NCBI RefSeq assembly: GCF_006715285.1
Contig: NZ_VFMX01000001.1
Location: 4,216,001-4,280,000 of the forward strand
Source: Arthrobacter sp. SLBN-83
GTDB taxonomy: Bacteria; Actinomycetota; Actinomycetes; Actinomycetales; Micrococcaceae
Length of the DNA: 64,000 bases
Reading direction: 5' to 3'
Positions within the stretch are counted from its first letter, which is position 1, and every line of letters starts with the position of its first letter. The notes below the pieces were generated by a model. That model did no database searches. It saw nothing but the letters and a program-made list of their open reading frames with translations, and had not been told where the DNA came from. The translations under genes were made by a program, and so were the position numbers. This document shows, piece after piece, positions 17,028 to 24,808 of this stretch.

Positions 17028-17954
17028 CTATCGGGCGCTTCCGGTGCCCGCCGCAGCCTCAGCCCGGCGCTGGGACCGGGCGCTGGCGTACAGGCATACG
17101 GTGGCTGCGGTCCCAAGGTTGAGGCTTTCGGCGGCGCCATAGACGGGCACGGCCACCCGGTGGTCCGCAAGGCCAAGTTCCTCCTCGGAAAGACCCTGCG
17201 CCTCGTTTCCAAAGAACCAGGCGGTAGGCCCGGCGAGATCGTAGGCAGACTCGGGGCCGGCGCCGGTGAGCCTGCGGCGGGCGCTCTCGTCCTGCAGGAC
17301 GTCCAGGTCCAGCTGGCCGTAACCGTCAGCCGCGAGGACGCCGATGCCCCGGGCTTTACACTCCGCTGCCAGTTCCGCAGGGTCCGCGGCCAGGACGACC
17401 GGAAGGTGGAACAACGACCCCGCGGTGGACCGGACCGCCTTGGGGTTGTAGATGTCCACGCTGGATGCGGTGAAGACCACCGCGTCTGCGCCTGCGGAGT
17501 CGGCCGCACGCAGTACGGTTCCCGCGTTGCCAGGGTCCCTGACCTGGCACAGGACGGCAACCAGACGGGGGCCGGCGTCCAGCACTTCCGCCAGGGAAAC
17601 ATCCACGAAGCGGCAGACGGCCACGATCCCCTGCGGATTGACGGTGTCGGCCATGGCGGCCAGGACCTCATCGGTGGCCAGCCGGGCCGTGGTGCCATGG
17701 GCGAGCTCTTCAAACTCAGGGAAACGGTCAAGGCAGCTTTCGCTGGCAAAGACTTCCGTGACGACTCCGGGGGCACCTGCCGCAAGGCGCTGCTGGTGGA
17801 GCTTGAGGGCCTCCCGGACGGCCTGTGGACCTTCGGCAAGGAACTGGCCGCGCTTTAAACGGGCCGGGCGCCCTGCAAGTTTCGCCACATCCCTGACCCG
17901 ATCGGCTCGGGGGTTGGACAGTGGAAGATCTTGCGGGCGCCCGGTTTCGTTCAT
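17028..17954 (-). CDS. TrmH/SpoU family RNA 2'-O-methyltransferase
   Basis: A 308-residue SAM-dependent RNA ribose methylase of the trefoil-knot (SPOUT) class. The N-terminal substrate-binding domain (residues 1-110, KRGQFLAEGPQAVREAL) is followed by the three SpoU motifs: QVRDPGNAGTVLRAADSAG, WFFGNEAQGLS and VPVYGAAESLNLGTAATVCLY. It lies 69 nt downstream of rplT on the same strand, a frequent position in actinobacteria, which suggests an rRNA target. The target nucleotide is not known. Confidence 0.93.
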   Translation of the reverse strand: MNETGRPQDLPLSNPRADRVRDVAKLAGRPARLKRGQFLAEGPQAVREALKLHQQRLAAGAPGVVTEVFASESCLDRFPEFEELAHGTTARLATDEVLAAMADTVNPQGIVAVCRFVDVSLAEVLDAGPRLVAVLCQVRDPGNAGTVLRAADSAGADAVVFTASSVDIYNPKAVRSTAGSLFHLPVVLAADPAELAAECKARGIGVLAADGYGQLDLDVLQDESARRRLTGAGPESAYDLAGPTAWFFGNEAQGLSEEELGLADHRVAVPVYGAAESLNLGTAATVCLYASARSQRRAEAAAGTGSAR

Positions 17955-17972
17955 ACAAGAACTGTAGTAGCT

Positions 17973-18018
17973 GCTGCCACCTGTTCCTGAATGGGCCCCT
18001 CAGGCGAGGGGCGGCAGC
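17973..18018 (-). terminator. nested hairpin after rplT
   Basis: GCCCCTC (17995-18001) pairs with GAGGGGC (18006-18012) across a 4-nt loop, and an outer GCTGCC/GGCAGC pair (17973-17978, 18013-18018) flanks it. It lies directly after the rplT stop. There is no clean U-run, so it may only reduce read-through into the methylase gene. Confidence 0.5.
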
Positions 18019-18023
18019 TTTGG

Positions 18024-18413
18024 CTAGGCTGCGGCAACCTTCTTGGCGGAGGTGTCTGCCGGCAGGGAGTCCTTGGCAACCTGGACCAGTGCGGCGAAGG
18101 CGTTGGCGTCGGAGACGGCAAGCTCGGCCAGCATACGGCGGTCAACCTCGACCTCGGCGGCCTTCAGGCCCTGGATGAGGCGGTTGTAGGTGAGGCCGTT
18201 GGCGCGGGAAGCAGCGTTGATGCGCTGGATCCACAGGCGGCGGAAGTCGCCCTTCTTCTTCTTGCGGTCGCCGTAGCTGTACACAAACGAGTGCAGCAGC
18301 TGCTCTTTGGCCTTGCGGTACAGGCGCGAACGCTGTCCGCGGTAACCCTTTGCCCGTTCAAGGACAACCCGGCGCTTCTTGTGGGCGTTTACCGCCCTCT
18401 TCACACGTGCCAC
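18024..18413 (-). CDS. rplT: 50S ribosomal protein L20
   Basis: A 129-residue L20, beginning VARVKRAVNAHKKRR when read from GTG 18413. GAAGGAG lies 7 nt upstream of this GTG and decides the start; ten extra in-frame residues upstream are not L20. The basic N-terminal extension that binds 23S rRNA (RGQRSRLYRKAKEQ) and the globular C-terminal domain are intact. Last gene of the infC-rpmI-rplT operon. In other bacteria L20 represses this operon by binding its leader. Confidence 0.97.
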   Translation of the reverse strand: MARVKRAVNAHKKRRVVLERAKGYRGQRSRLYRKAKEQLLHSFVYSYGDRKKKKGDFRRLWIQRINAASRANGLTYNRLIQGLKAAEVEVDRRMLAELAVSDANAFAALVQVAKDSLPADTSAKKVAAA

Positions 18414-18535
18414 GTGCGTACTCCTTCGAAAATCTGATCCCAAGCATCTGTTGCCGGTAATCCGGCGGCGGCCTGAGAAGGCTGTTTGGCAGGTGACCGG
18501 CCACCAGGGGGCGGCCCGTCAGTAAAACTTGGGAA

Positions 18536-18730
18536 CTAGATGCCGAGCATCTTCCGGATGACCTTGGCGTCGCCCTTGAAGACGATCCTGTCGCCGGCGA
18601 GGCGACGGGTCAGGCGGGAGGACTTGTGCTCCAGGTAGTGGCGGCGGTTGGCCTGCTGGCGGCGCAGCTTGCCGCTGCCGGTCAGCTTGAAGCGCTTCTT
18701 AGCACCACTGTGGGTCTTCATCTTCGGCAT
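18536..18730 (-). CDS. rpmI: 50S ribosomal protein L35
   Basis: A 64-residue basic protein with the L35 signature MPKMKTHSGAKKRFKLTGSGK and a C-terminal RMLGI. ATG 18730 is preceded by GTAAGGAGATCGG. It sits between infC and rplT, the universal order, 122 nt upstream of rplT. Confidence 0.97.
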   Translation of the reverse strand: MPKMKTHSGAKKRFKLTGSGKLRRQQANRRHYLEHKSSRLTRRLAGDRIVFKGDAKVIRKMLGI

Positions 18731-18849
18731 GGGAACCGATCTCCTTACGTTTCTGCAGGCCCGGAGGCCGCAGTTCTATCGCGCAGCCGCCCCTGCGGGC
18801 AGCATGCTGGTTGCTGACTGCCGGAGGGCGGACCCCCGGCAGCTGTGAA

Positions 18850-19872
18850 CTAGTTGGTCTTCTTGCCGGCCGGCTTCGGCACTGCCTTGGGGGCAGGGCG
18901 CGCAGCAGGCTTGGGCGCGGCAGGCCTGGCCACCGGCTTCGGCGGTGCAGGCACGGCAGCAGGCTTGGGCGCGGCCGGTGCTGCAGCTTCCGGCTTGGCA
19001 GCCGCAGGCTTGGGCGCCGGAGCGGCCTTCGGCGCAGCCGCCTTGGGAGCTTCCTGCTTCGGAGCGGCAGCCTTAGGGGCTTCCTGTTTCGGGGCTTCCT
19101 GCTTGGGCGCGGCAGCCTTGGGGGCTTCCTGCTTCGGAGCCTCGGCCTTCGGTGCTTCCTGCTTCGGGACTTCCTGCTCCGGAGCCGCCGCCTGGGGCTC
19201 GGTGGACACGGTGAAGCCTTCCGGCAGGAGGTCCGCCAGTGACTGCGTCATGGGGGCCTGGTCCTGGCCGGATGTGTCGACGCGTCCGGAAGCCTTGGCT
19301 TCGTTCTGTGCCTTGGCCTCGGCGCGCTGGGTGGCACGACGTGCCTCAGCCTTGGCCTCGGCCTTGTTCTTCAGCGGGCCAACCACCATGACCATGTTGC
19401 GGCCGTCGATGCGCGGGCTGGACTCCACCACGCCAACTTCGGCGACGTCGTCCGCGAAACGCTGGAGCAGGCGGATGCCCATCTCCGGACGCTGCTGTTC
19501 ACGGCCACGGAACTGGATCATGGCCTTGACCTTGTCCCCGGCACCGAGGAAGCGAAGGGCGTGCCCGCGCTTGGTCTCGTAGTCGTGGGTGTCGATCTTC
19601 AGGCGGAAGCGGATTTCCTTCAGAACGGTGTTCGTCTGGTTCTTCCGGGCCTCACGCGCCTTGACCGCGGCCTCGTACTTGTACTTGCCGAAGTCCATCA
19701 GCTTGCACACCGGAGGCTTCGCCTGAGGTGCAACTTCAACGAGATCAAGGTCGGATTCGGCAGCCAGGCGCAGGGCATCCTCAATACGGACGATTCCTAC
19801 CTGTTCACCTGCAGGTCCGACCAGCCGCACCTCGGGGACGCGGATACGCTCATTGATTCTTGGCTCGCTAAT
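18850..19872 (-). CDS. infC: translation initiation factor IF-3, ATT start, long Ala/Pro/Lys tail
   Basis: IF-3 checks start codons on the 30S subunit. The best start is ATT at 19872: AGGAG lies 7 nt upstream, the protein then begins ISEPRINERIRVPEVRL as expected, and no ATG, GTG or TTG stands there. AUU starts are known for infC in E. coli, where IF-3 rejects AUU and so limits its own synthesis. The core (residues 1-170) contains PPVCKLMDFGKYKYE. It is followed by about 170 extra residues: a charged Ala/Lys/Arg helix, then repeats of PKQEAPKA (about 230-290) and a Pro/Ala/Lys end. Total 340 residues against about 180 in E. coli. Confidence 0.95.
   Translation of the reverse strand: MSEPRINERIRVPEVRLVGPAGEQVGIVRIEDALRLAAESDLDLVEVAPQAKPPVCKLMDFGKYKYEAAVKAREARKNQTNTVLKEIRFRLKIDTHDYETKRGHALRFLGAGDKVKAMIQFRGREQQRPEMGIRLLQRFADDVAEVGVVESSPRIDGRNMVMVVGPLKNKAEAKAEARRATQRAEAKAQNEAKASGRVDTSGQDQAPMTQSLADLLPEGFTVSTEPQAAAPEQEVPKQEAPKAEAPKQEAPKAAAPKQEAPKQEAPKAAAPKQEAPKAAAPKAAPAPKPAAAKPEAAAPAAPKPAAVPAPPKPVARPAAPKPAARPAPKAVPKPAGKKTN
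19003..19185 (-). repeat. PKQEAPKA-type repeats in the infC tail
   Basis: This stretch encodes several degenerate copies of an 8-residue unit (PKQEAPKA, PKAEAPKQ, PKAAAPKQ). The DNA is correspondingly repetitive, built from alternating blocks such as GCTTCCTGCTTCGG on the plus strand. Length variation between strains would be expected from slippage. Confidence 0.8.
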
Positions 19873-20229
19873 GTTAAAGCTCCTGTGTTTGTTGTTGTTT
19901 CCGGCAAATAGAGAAGGCCCCCAATTGCCGGAGCAATCGAAGGCCTCAAAGAGGTTGGCGACGCAACCCCGCAAAGGGCTGCACGTGCACAGTCCCGGCA
20001 AATGCCGGCCCATGCCCAACCAGGTACCCGGCAACCTTGCGCCCCTGCACATTCCGATGGAACGCCTGGGACAGCGGCTGACGCGGGTGGGAGAGAACTC
20101 CGCTTGCAAACTGCATGCCATTCTACAGAAAAAATTCCCGCCAACGCCGGAAAGCGCTGTTGGGAACCTGATTGTTGGAACAATCCCTGAAATAACGACA
20201 TCCAGTCGGTCTGTGTCAAGCTTACCAGT
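19873..20229 (-). promoter_or_regulatory. infC promoter and long 5' leader
   Basis: This 357-base gap has no convincing gene. On the minus strand a perfect -35, TTGACA (20214-20219), stands 17-18 nt before GTTATT/TTATTT (20190-20196). The leader is therefore about 310 nt, long enough for feedback control. Two hairpins are visible: GATTGTT/AACAATC (20170-20185), near the expected transcript start, and a two-part hairpin at 19915-19946 (AGGCC/GGCCT outside ATTGC/GCAAT, 4-nt loop) about 40 nt before the ATT start. The frame of infC stays open through much of it, but the residues are not IF-3-like. Confidence 0.6.
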
Positions 20230-20616
20230 ATGAGCACCTCAGACAGTAATTCGTACGTCTTCGAGCCCGGCGACGCAGGCGCAGACGTTTCACAGCAGAT
20301 CCGGGACATCTCGGAGGTTCCCGCCATCGAGGTCATCACCACGGCCGCAGTTCACCTGATGAGCGCCGCCGCGGTAAAGCTTGGCCTGGCCGCGGAAGAC
20401 AACGCAGCCGAACTGAAGGACCTGGACGAGGCCCGGAAACTGATCACGGCACTGGCCGGCCTGGTCACCGCCGCCGCCCCCGAGATCGGCTCCCAGCACG
20501 CCGGCCCCTTGCGCGACGGCCTGCGTTCCCTCCAGCTGGCCTTCCGCGAAGAGTCGCTGATTCCGGACGCTCCGGGCAAGGGCCCGGGCGAAAAGTACAC
20601 CGGGGCAGTGAACTAA
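20230..20616 (+). CDS. DUF1844 domain protein
   Basis: A 128-residue, acidic, helical protein. DVSQQIRDISEVPAIEVITTAAVHLMSAAAVKLGLAA followed by LDEARKLITALAGLVT is the DUF1844 pattern. This actinobacterial family is almost always found divergent from infC. The function is unknown. ATG 20230 has no Shine-Dalgarno sequence (TTACCAGT precedes it), so translation may be leaderless. The gene shares the intergenic space with the infC leader and ends at a strong hairpin. Confidence 0.88.
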   Translation: MSTSDSNSYVFEPGDAGADVSQQIRDISEVPAIEVITTAAVHLMSAAAVKLGLAAEDNAAELKDLDEARKLITALAGLVTAAAPEIGSQHAGPLRDGLRSLQLAFREESLIPDAPGKGPGEKYTGAVN

Positions 20617-20640
20617 GGAAGAACTCCCCCAAGCAACGTC

Positions 20641-20679
20641 CGACGGCGGGACGGCCTTTTGAAGGTTGTCCCGCCGTCG
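20641..20679. terminator. hairpin terminator after the DUF1844 gene
   Basis: CGACGGCGGGAC (20641-20652) pairs perfectly with GTCCCGCCGTCG (20668-20679). The loop contains a further CCTT/AAGG pairing. It starts 24 nt after the stop and is followed by GCGCTTTAAC. Confidence 0.8.
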
Positions 20680-20690
20680 CGCTTTAACAG

Positions 20691-20752
20691 CATCGATTGC
20701 TCCGTAACTGCCGTTTAGCGGGGCCAAAAGGACCATTAGGCAGCAATCGATG
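20691..20752. repeat. 11-bp inverted repeat of unknown role
   Basis: CATCGATTGCT (20691-20701) and AGCAATCGATG (20742-20752) are perfect inverted copies separated by 40 nt. The patch is lower in GC than its surroundings and lies between the DUF1844 terminator and the stop of the convergent MFS gene. It could be a second terminator stem for the MFS gene or the remnant ends of a tiny element. No target-site duplication is evident. Confidence 0.6.
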
Positions 20753-20764
20753 GGTGGGTAATGC

Positions 20765-22060
20765 TTAGGCGGCGGCCCGGCGGCGGCGCTGTTGGAGCGC
20801 CAGGCCCACCAGGCACAGCACCACGCCCGCGGCACCGACGGACACGAAGCCACCGGAGGGGCCCATGACGTCGATGAAGACCCCGGCCAGCGGGGAACCC
20901 AAGGCAACCCCGGCAGTGAGGGCCGATCCATACCAGCCCATGGCCTCCCCGCGCCGCTCCTCCGACACCAGGTCTGCCACCTTTTCGGAGGCTGCAGAGA
21001 GCACGGGCGCGCACAGCAAGCCCGGCAGGACGGAGACGAAGGCCAGCGTCCAGGTGTCGTGGGCGAAGGCCATGGGCAGGGTCAGGGCAGCCATGCCCAG
21101 CAGCAGCAGGATCGGGGGGACAGGCCGGTGCATGGCGCCGTAGATCAAGCCGCCCACCACGGAAGCGGCGCACCAGAAGACGAAGACGATGCCGATTTCG
21201 CTTTGGTGTCCACCGATCTGCAGGGCTGCGACGATGCCTACGTCGGTTCCGCTGAGGACCATGCCGGCGCCGGCGGCCACGGCGAAGAGTGCAGCGACTG
21301 TGGCGGTGAACCACGAAAAGCCGCCCGCCAGCTTTCCCCTCAGGCCCTGCGCGGCACTGGTGGCGGCCCCGGCAGGGGCCAGTTCCGCGGCGGCTTCCTG
21401 GACATGGGCCGGAGCAGTGGAGACGACGGCGGCTTCCGCGGCATGCTGCTCATCCTCGGCGCATTCGATCGTCAGGCCCTCGCTGCGCGTGGGTGGGTTG
21501 AACCACATGAGGAAAAGCCCGGAAAGGGAAGTGGCCACCCCCACCACCGTCAGTCCGGCAACGGTGAAGCCGCTGGTCGCTACCACGGCACCGGCGGCCG
21601 GTCCGATCATGAACACCACTTCCGTGGTGATGGCGTCGAGGGCGAACGCGGTCCGGCGCTGGTCGCCCTCGGCCAGCACACCCAGGGATTGCCGGACCAC
21701 GCTGAAGATGGGCAGCGTGAGCAGGCCGCCCACGAAGACCAGCGGCAGGAGCCACTGGTAGGACACGTGCGGCACAATCGACCAGATCACCGTCTCCGAG
21801 ATCACCGACGGGATGAGCGCCGTGCGCAGCCCCACCGTGTCCACGCGCCGCCCACGCCACGGGGCCCCCAGGGCGATGCCGATGGTCATGACCGCCGCGG
21901 CAGCACCGGCCGCGGCATAGCCCTGGCCCAGGGTGAGGACGATGTGCAGGGTGAGCAGGACGCCGGCGGCCGAGTGCGGGATTCGGGCAACCATGCCCAC
22001 CAGCAGCAGCCGGCGGATAGGCCGGATGGCGAGCAACTCCCGGTAGAGAGCGAAATTCAC
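20765..22060 (-). CDS. MFS transporter
   Basis: A 431-residue membrane protein with about 12 hydrophobic helices in two halves. The halves are joined by a long Ala/Glu-rich cytoplasmic loop (about residues 200-250) containing ECAEDEQHAAEAA. APWRGRRVDTVGLRTALI fits the loop 2-3 motif and SEERRGEAMGWYGSALTAGVALGSPLAG the motif C region, so export is likely. The substrate is unknown. ATG 22060 lies 59 nt from the stop of the SseB-like gene on the same strand. Confidence 0.88.
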   Translation of the reverse strand: MNFALYRELLAIRPIRRLLLVGMVARIPHSAAGVLLTLHIVLTLGQGYAAAGAAAAVMTIGIALGAPWRGRRVDTVGLRTALIPSVISETVIWSIVPHVSYQWLLPLVFVGGLLTLPIFSVVRQSLGVLAEGDQRRTAFALDAITTEVVFMIGPAAGAVVATSGFTVAGLTVVGVATSLSGLFLMWFNPPTRSEGLTIECAEDEQHAAEAAVVSTAPAHVQEAAAELAPAGAATSAAQGLRGKLAGGFSWFTATVAALFAVAAGAGMVLSGTDVGIVAALQIGGHQSEIGIVFVFWCAASVVGGLIYGAMHRPVPPILLLLGMAALTLPMAFAHDTWTLAFVSVLPGLLCAPVLSAASEKVADLVSEERRGEAMGWYGSALTAGVALGSPLAGVFIDVMGPSGGFVSVGAAGVVLCLVGLALQQRRRRAAA

Positions 22061-22119
22061 GAAAGCGGTCCTTCAGGATGCGCCGCAGCCCTGGCGGGGA
22101 TCACCCATCCGGCTGGCGG

Positions 22120-23004
22120 CTAGTCGGGAGCGCGCCTTAGTTTGATTTCAAGGGAATCGACGCGCTCCCCAAACAATACATTCCGGGACCACTCCGCCTG
22201 CAGGCCCGCTACCAGTTGCTGGACACCGGCGGCGTCCAGGCCGTCTTCGAGGTACAGCACCACCTGCAGTTCCGGGCCGGCACCGCCACCGGGGATTACC
22301 GATCCGTCGGCGGCCCTTGCGGCCACCCCCCTGCCGGGCAGGAGTTCGAGCCGGCGGATGGCGGCGAAGCCTGAGGCCGCGCGGCCCATTTCGGCGGCGA
22401 GCTCCTCATCACCGTAGGAGGGGATCCAGCCATGCTGCTGGGCGAGGGCCCAGACTCCGGGCCTGCGGACCACGAACGTCACATCGGCGCCCGGGTCAAG
22501 GACCAGGAGTTCGGCTCCTTCGGCCACTGCCGAGAGCGCCGCCCGGGCGGCGTAGACAGCTACCGGCCTGGCCTCGGGATGCCATGCCGACAGCGCGGCG
22601 GCCGAGGTGAACGCCGGCAGCGCGGTCCTCCCGTCGGCGGCCTTCAGCGTCACCAGCGCCATGTCTGCCTGCTTGTCCGCATGCAGCCCGTGGGCGGTTT
22701 CTTCCTCCTCGGCAAGCTGCGCCACGATCGGAATGAAGACCCGGGCAGTTGCCAGCGAGGCAACCACCGCTTCTTCACCGCTCCGTCCCTCGCGGAGCGC
22801 GGCAACTGCGGCGAGATAACCGGCGTCGGCTGTTCCGTCGTCGTCCTCGAAGTTGTGGATCTTGGCGTCGTCGCCGGCGAGGCTCCGGCCCGCCCACGGC
22901 TGGCCCGCGGAGTCTGTAGCACCGCCGGCACCGGCGAGTGCTGCTGCAATGTGACCGGGCAAATGGCGGGCTGTGGGGGGTTGCGGTTCCTCGACGTTGG
23001 ACAT
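22120..23004 (-). CDS. SseB-family protein
   Basis: A 294-residue protein with an SseB N-terminal domain (VFIPIVAQLAEEEE through ALPAFTSAAALSAWHPEARPVAV and LVLDPGADVTFVVRRPGVWALAQ) and a C-terminal SseB-like ELQVVLYLEDG segment. The family is widespread in actinobacteria and of unknown biochemical function. It follows priA by 19 nt, so it is probably transcribed with the his genes. ATG 23004. Confidence 0.85.
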   Translation of the reverse strand: MSNVEEPQPPTARHLPGHIAAALAGAGGATDSAGQPWAGRSLAGDDAKIHNFEDDDGTADAGYLAAVAALREGRSGEEAVVASLATARVFIPIVAQLAEEEETAHGLHADKQADMALVTLKAADGRTALPAFTSAAALSAWHPEARPVAVYAARAALSAVAEGAELLVLDPGADVTFVVRRPGVWALAQQHGWIPSYGDEELAAEMGRAASGFAAIRRLELLPGRGVAARAADGSVIPGGGAGPELQVVLYLEDGLDAAGVQQLVAGLQAEWSRNVLFGERVDSLEIKLRRAPD

Positions 23005-23023
23005 GGGAATAATGCGCCCGGCC

Positions 23024-23776
23024 CTAGCGCCGGCCGGCGACGTCGAGGGCTTCAGGCAGCGTGAAGGCTCCGGAGTACAGGGCTTTGCCGACGATGGCGC
23101 CTTCCACGCCCAGCGGGACCAGCGAGCGGAGGACCTTGAGGTCGTCCAGGCTGGAGATTCCGCCGGAGGCCACCACCGGCTTGCCCGTCTTCTCCACCAT
23201 CTGCCGCAGGAGTTCCACGTTCGGTCCCTGCAGGGTGCCGTCCTTGGTTACGTCGGTCACCACGTACCGGGCGCAGCCGGCCTCTTCGAGGCGGCCCAGG
23301 ACGTCCCACAGGTCCCCGCCTTCCTTTGTCCAGCCGCGGCCTGCAAGGGTGGTGCCACGAACGTCGAGCCCGACGGCAATCTTGTCGCCGAAGCGGTCGA
23401 TGGCCCGGGCGGTCCACTCGGGGTTCTCCAGCGCTGCGGTGCCCAGGTTGACGCGGGCAACGCCCAGGTCAAGAGCTGCTTCGAGGGTCTCGTCGTCGCG
23501 GAGCCCGCCGGAGAGTTCCACCTTGATGTCCAGCCGGCCCACCACCTCACGGAGCAGTTCCGCGTTGGATCCGCGCCCAAAAGCGGCGTCGAGGTCCACC
23601 AGGTGGACCCACTCGGCGCCCTGCTGCTGCCAGTTGAGCGCCGCTTCGAGGGGGGTGCCGTAGCTGGTCTCGCTGCCGGCCTCGCCTTGGACCAGCCGAA
23701 CGGCCTGGCCATTAACGACGTCGACGGCGGGCAGCAGTTCAAGTACCGGCAGGTCATGTGCGGTGGTCATACTCAT
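23024..23776 (-). CDS. priA: bifunctional HisA/TrpF isomerase PriA
   Basis: A (beta-alpha)8-barrel isomerase of histidine synthesis. In actinobacteria that lack trpF, PriA also acts as phosphoribosylanthranilate isomerase. The 250-residue sequence has LLPAVDVVNGQAVRLVQG, with the N-terminal acid base Asp, and YVVTDVTKDGTLQGPN, with the second catalytic Asp followed by a phosphate-binding loop; VVASGGISSLDDL is the second phosphate site. The dual role is inferred from lineage. ATG 23776 or 23770. Confidence 0.95.
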   Translation of the reverse strand: MSMTTAHDLPVLELLPAVDVVNGQAVRLVQGEAGSETSYGTPLEAALNWQQQGAEWVHLVDLDAAFGRGSNAELLREVVGRLDIKVELSGGLRDDETLEAALDLGVARVNLGTAALENPEWTARAIDRFGDKIAVGLDVRGTTLAGRGWTKEGGDLWDVLGRLEEAGCARYVVTDVTKDGTLQGPNVELLRQMVEKTGKPVVASGGISSLDDLKVLRSLVPLGVEGAIVGKALYSGAFTLPEALDVAGRR

Positions 23777-23867
23777 CCTCGGTGTTGGTTCGTGGGCTCA
23801 AGGCATTTGGCGGGAATTGGGGCTGGGCCTGGCGTTGCGGGTCTACCGTCGGGCTGCCAATGGGAGT

Positions 23868-23885
23868 CTGACCACCGGTGGTCAG
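23868..23885. repeat. 18-bp perfect palindrome between his genes
   Basis: CTGACCACCGGTGGTCAG is a perfect palindrome that overlaps the stop codon of the 52-residue membrane protein gene. As DNA it looks like a dimeric protein site; as RNA it gives a 7-bp stem with a CCGG loop and no U-run. It lies in the 105-nt gap before priA. Confidence 0.6.
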
Positions 23886-24040
23886 CTGGCCGGCAGCGTG
23901 AGCAAATAGGCGGCGAGCAGCGACATTGCGGCCAGGACGTAGAAGACAACCTGCGTCCAGACGGGCTTGCGCTGCTGCCGGAACGAGATGCCGCCGCCAA
24001 TCAAAAGGCCGGCGAGGCCCGTCAGCAGTACGGGCCACAT
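23882..24040 (-). CDS. 52-residue membrane protein in the his cluster
   Basis: A short gene starting at ATG 24040, directly after the hisH TAG (no gap), and ending with TGA at 23882-23884. The product starts MWPVLLTGLAGLLIGGG, has a basic loop FRQQRKPVW, then a second helix FYVLAAMSLLAAYLLTL: two membrane helices with a positively charged turn. Codons carry strong GC bias at position three. I know no function. Perfect coupling to hisH implies it is translated with the operon. Confidence 0.75.
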   Translation of the reverse strand: MWPVLLTGLAGLLIGGGISFRQQRKPVWTQVVFYVLAAMSLLAAYLLTLPAS

Positions 24041-24808
24041 CTAGGCGCCGCTGCCGGCATCGGCTGATGCTGCTCCGGAGCCGGTTTCGCCGTTGGCCGG
24101 TTTGCGCAGGCCTTCCACCCAGTTGCGCAGCAGACGCGCGCCGGCGTCTCCTGACTTTTCCGGGTGGAACTGGGTGGCGCAGAGCGGCCCGTTTTCAACC
24201 GCCGCAATGAACGGAGCGCCGTGCTCGGACCACGTGACCATCGGCGGAGCCATCCGCGGCTGAATCACATCGAAATTCCATTCCTGCACACCGTAAGAGT
24301 GCACGAAGTAGAAGCGCTCATTTTCGACGCCGGCAAAGAGCTTGGAACCTTCAGGAACCTTGACGGTGTTCCAGCCCATGTGCGGCACAACTTCCGCGGG
24401 AAGGGCCTCCACCTTTCCGGGCCATTCACCGATGCCTTCGGCTTCGGTGCCGTGCTCCACACCGGCCTCGAACAACACCTGGAGGCCAACACAAATGCCC
24501 AGCACCGGGCGGCCGCCGGCAACGCGCCTGCCGATGAGCCGGATGCCATCCACGGCCTTGAGTTCGCGCATCACGGTCTCGAAAGCGCCGACGCCGGGCA
24601 CCACCAGTCCGTCCGCGTTCAGCACGTCCTCCGGCTTGGAGCTTAGGATCACTTCCGCACCGGCACGTTCCAGTGCGCGGACAGCGGACCTGACGTTCCC
24701 GGAACCGTAGTCCAGCACGGTGACGGTCGGTTTACCCTCGGGTGAAGGCAGCTTGCGTGAGGCCGAGGGGTCGATGATGGCCCCGTCCTTGAGGACCTGG
24801 CCGCTCAC
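24041..24808 (-). CDS. hisH: imidazole glycerol phosphate synthase subunit HisH
   Basis: Glutamine amidotransferase subunit that supplies ammonia to HisF (not in the window). The triad is visible: the nucleophile Cys in GICVGLQ, and the His and Glu in FHPEKSG. VLDYGSGNVRSAVRALERAG is the N-terminal signature. The 255 residues include an N-terminal extension of about 25 and an Ala/Gly/Ser tail. The GTG at 24808 overlaps the hisB stop (GTGA). Confidence 0.96.
   Translation of the reverse strand: MSGQVLKDGAIIDPSASRKLPSPEGKPTVTVLDYGSGNVRSAVRALERAGAEVILSSKPEDVLNADGLVVPGVGAFETVMRELKAVDGIRLIGRRVAGGRPVLGICVGLQVLFEAGVEHGTEAEGIGEWPGKVEALPAEVVPHMGWNTVKVPEGSKLFAGVENERFYFVHSYGVQEWNFDVIQPRMAPPMVTWSEHGAPFIAAVENGPLCATQFHPEKSGDAGARLLRNWVEGLRKPANGETGSGAASADAGSGA

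Noticed and set aside
19873..20121. 83-codon in-frame extension of infC
   Set aside because: No IF-3 similarity, Cys/Arg-rich content typical of chance frames, and it covers the structured leader.
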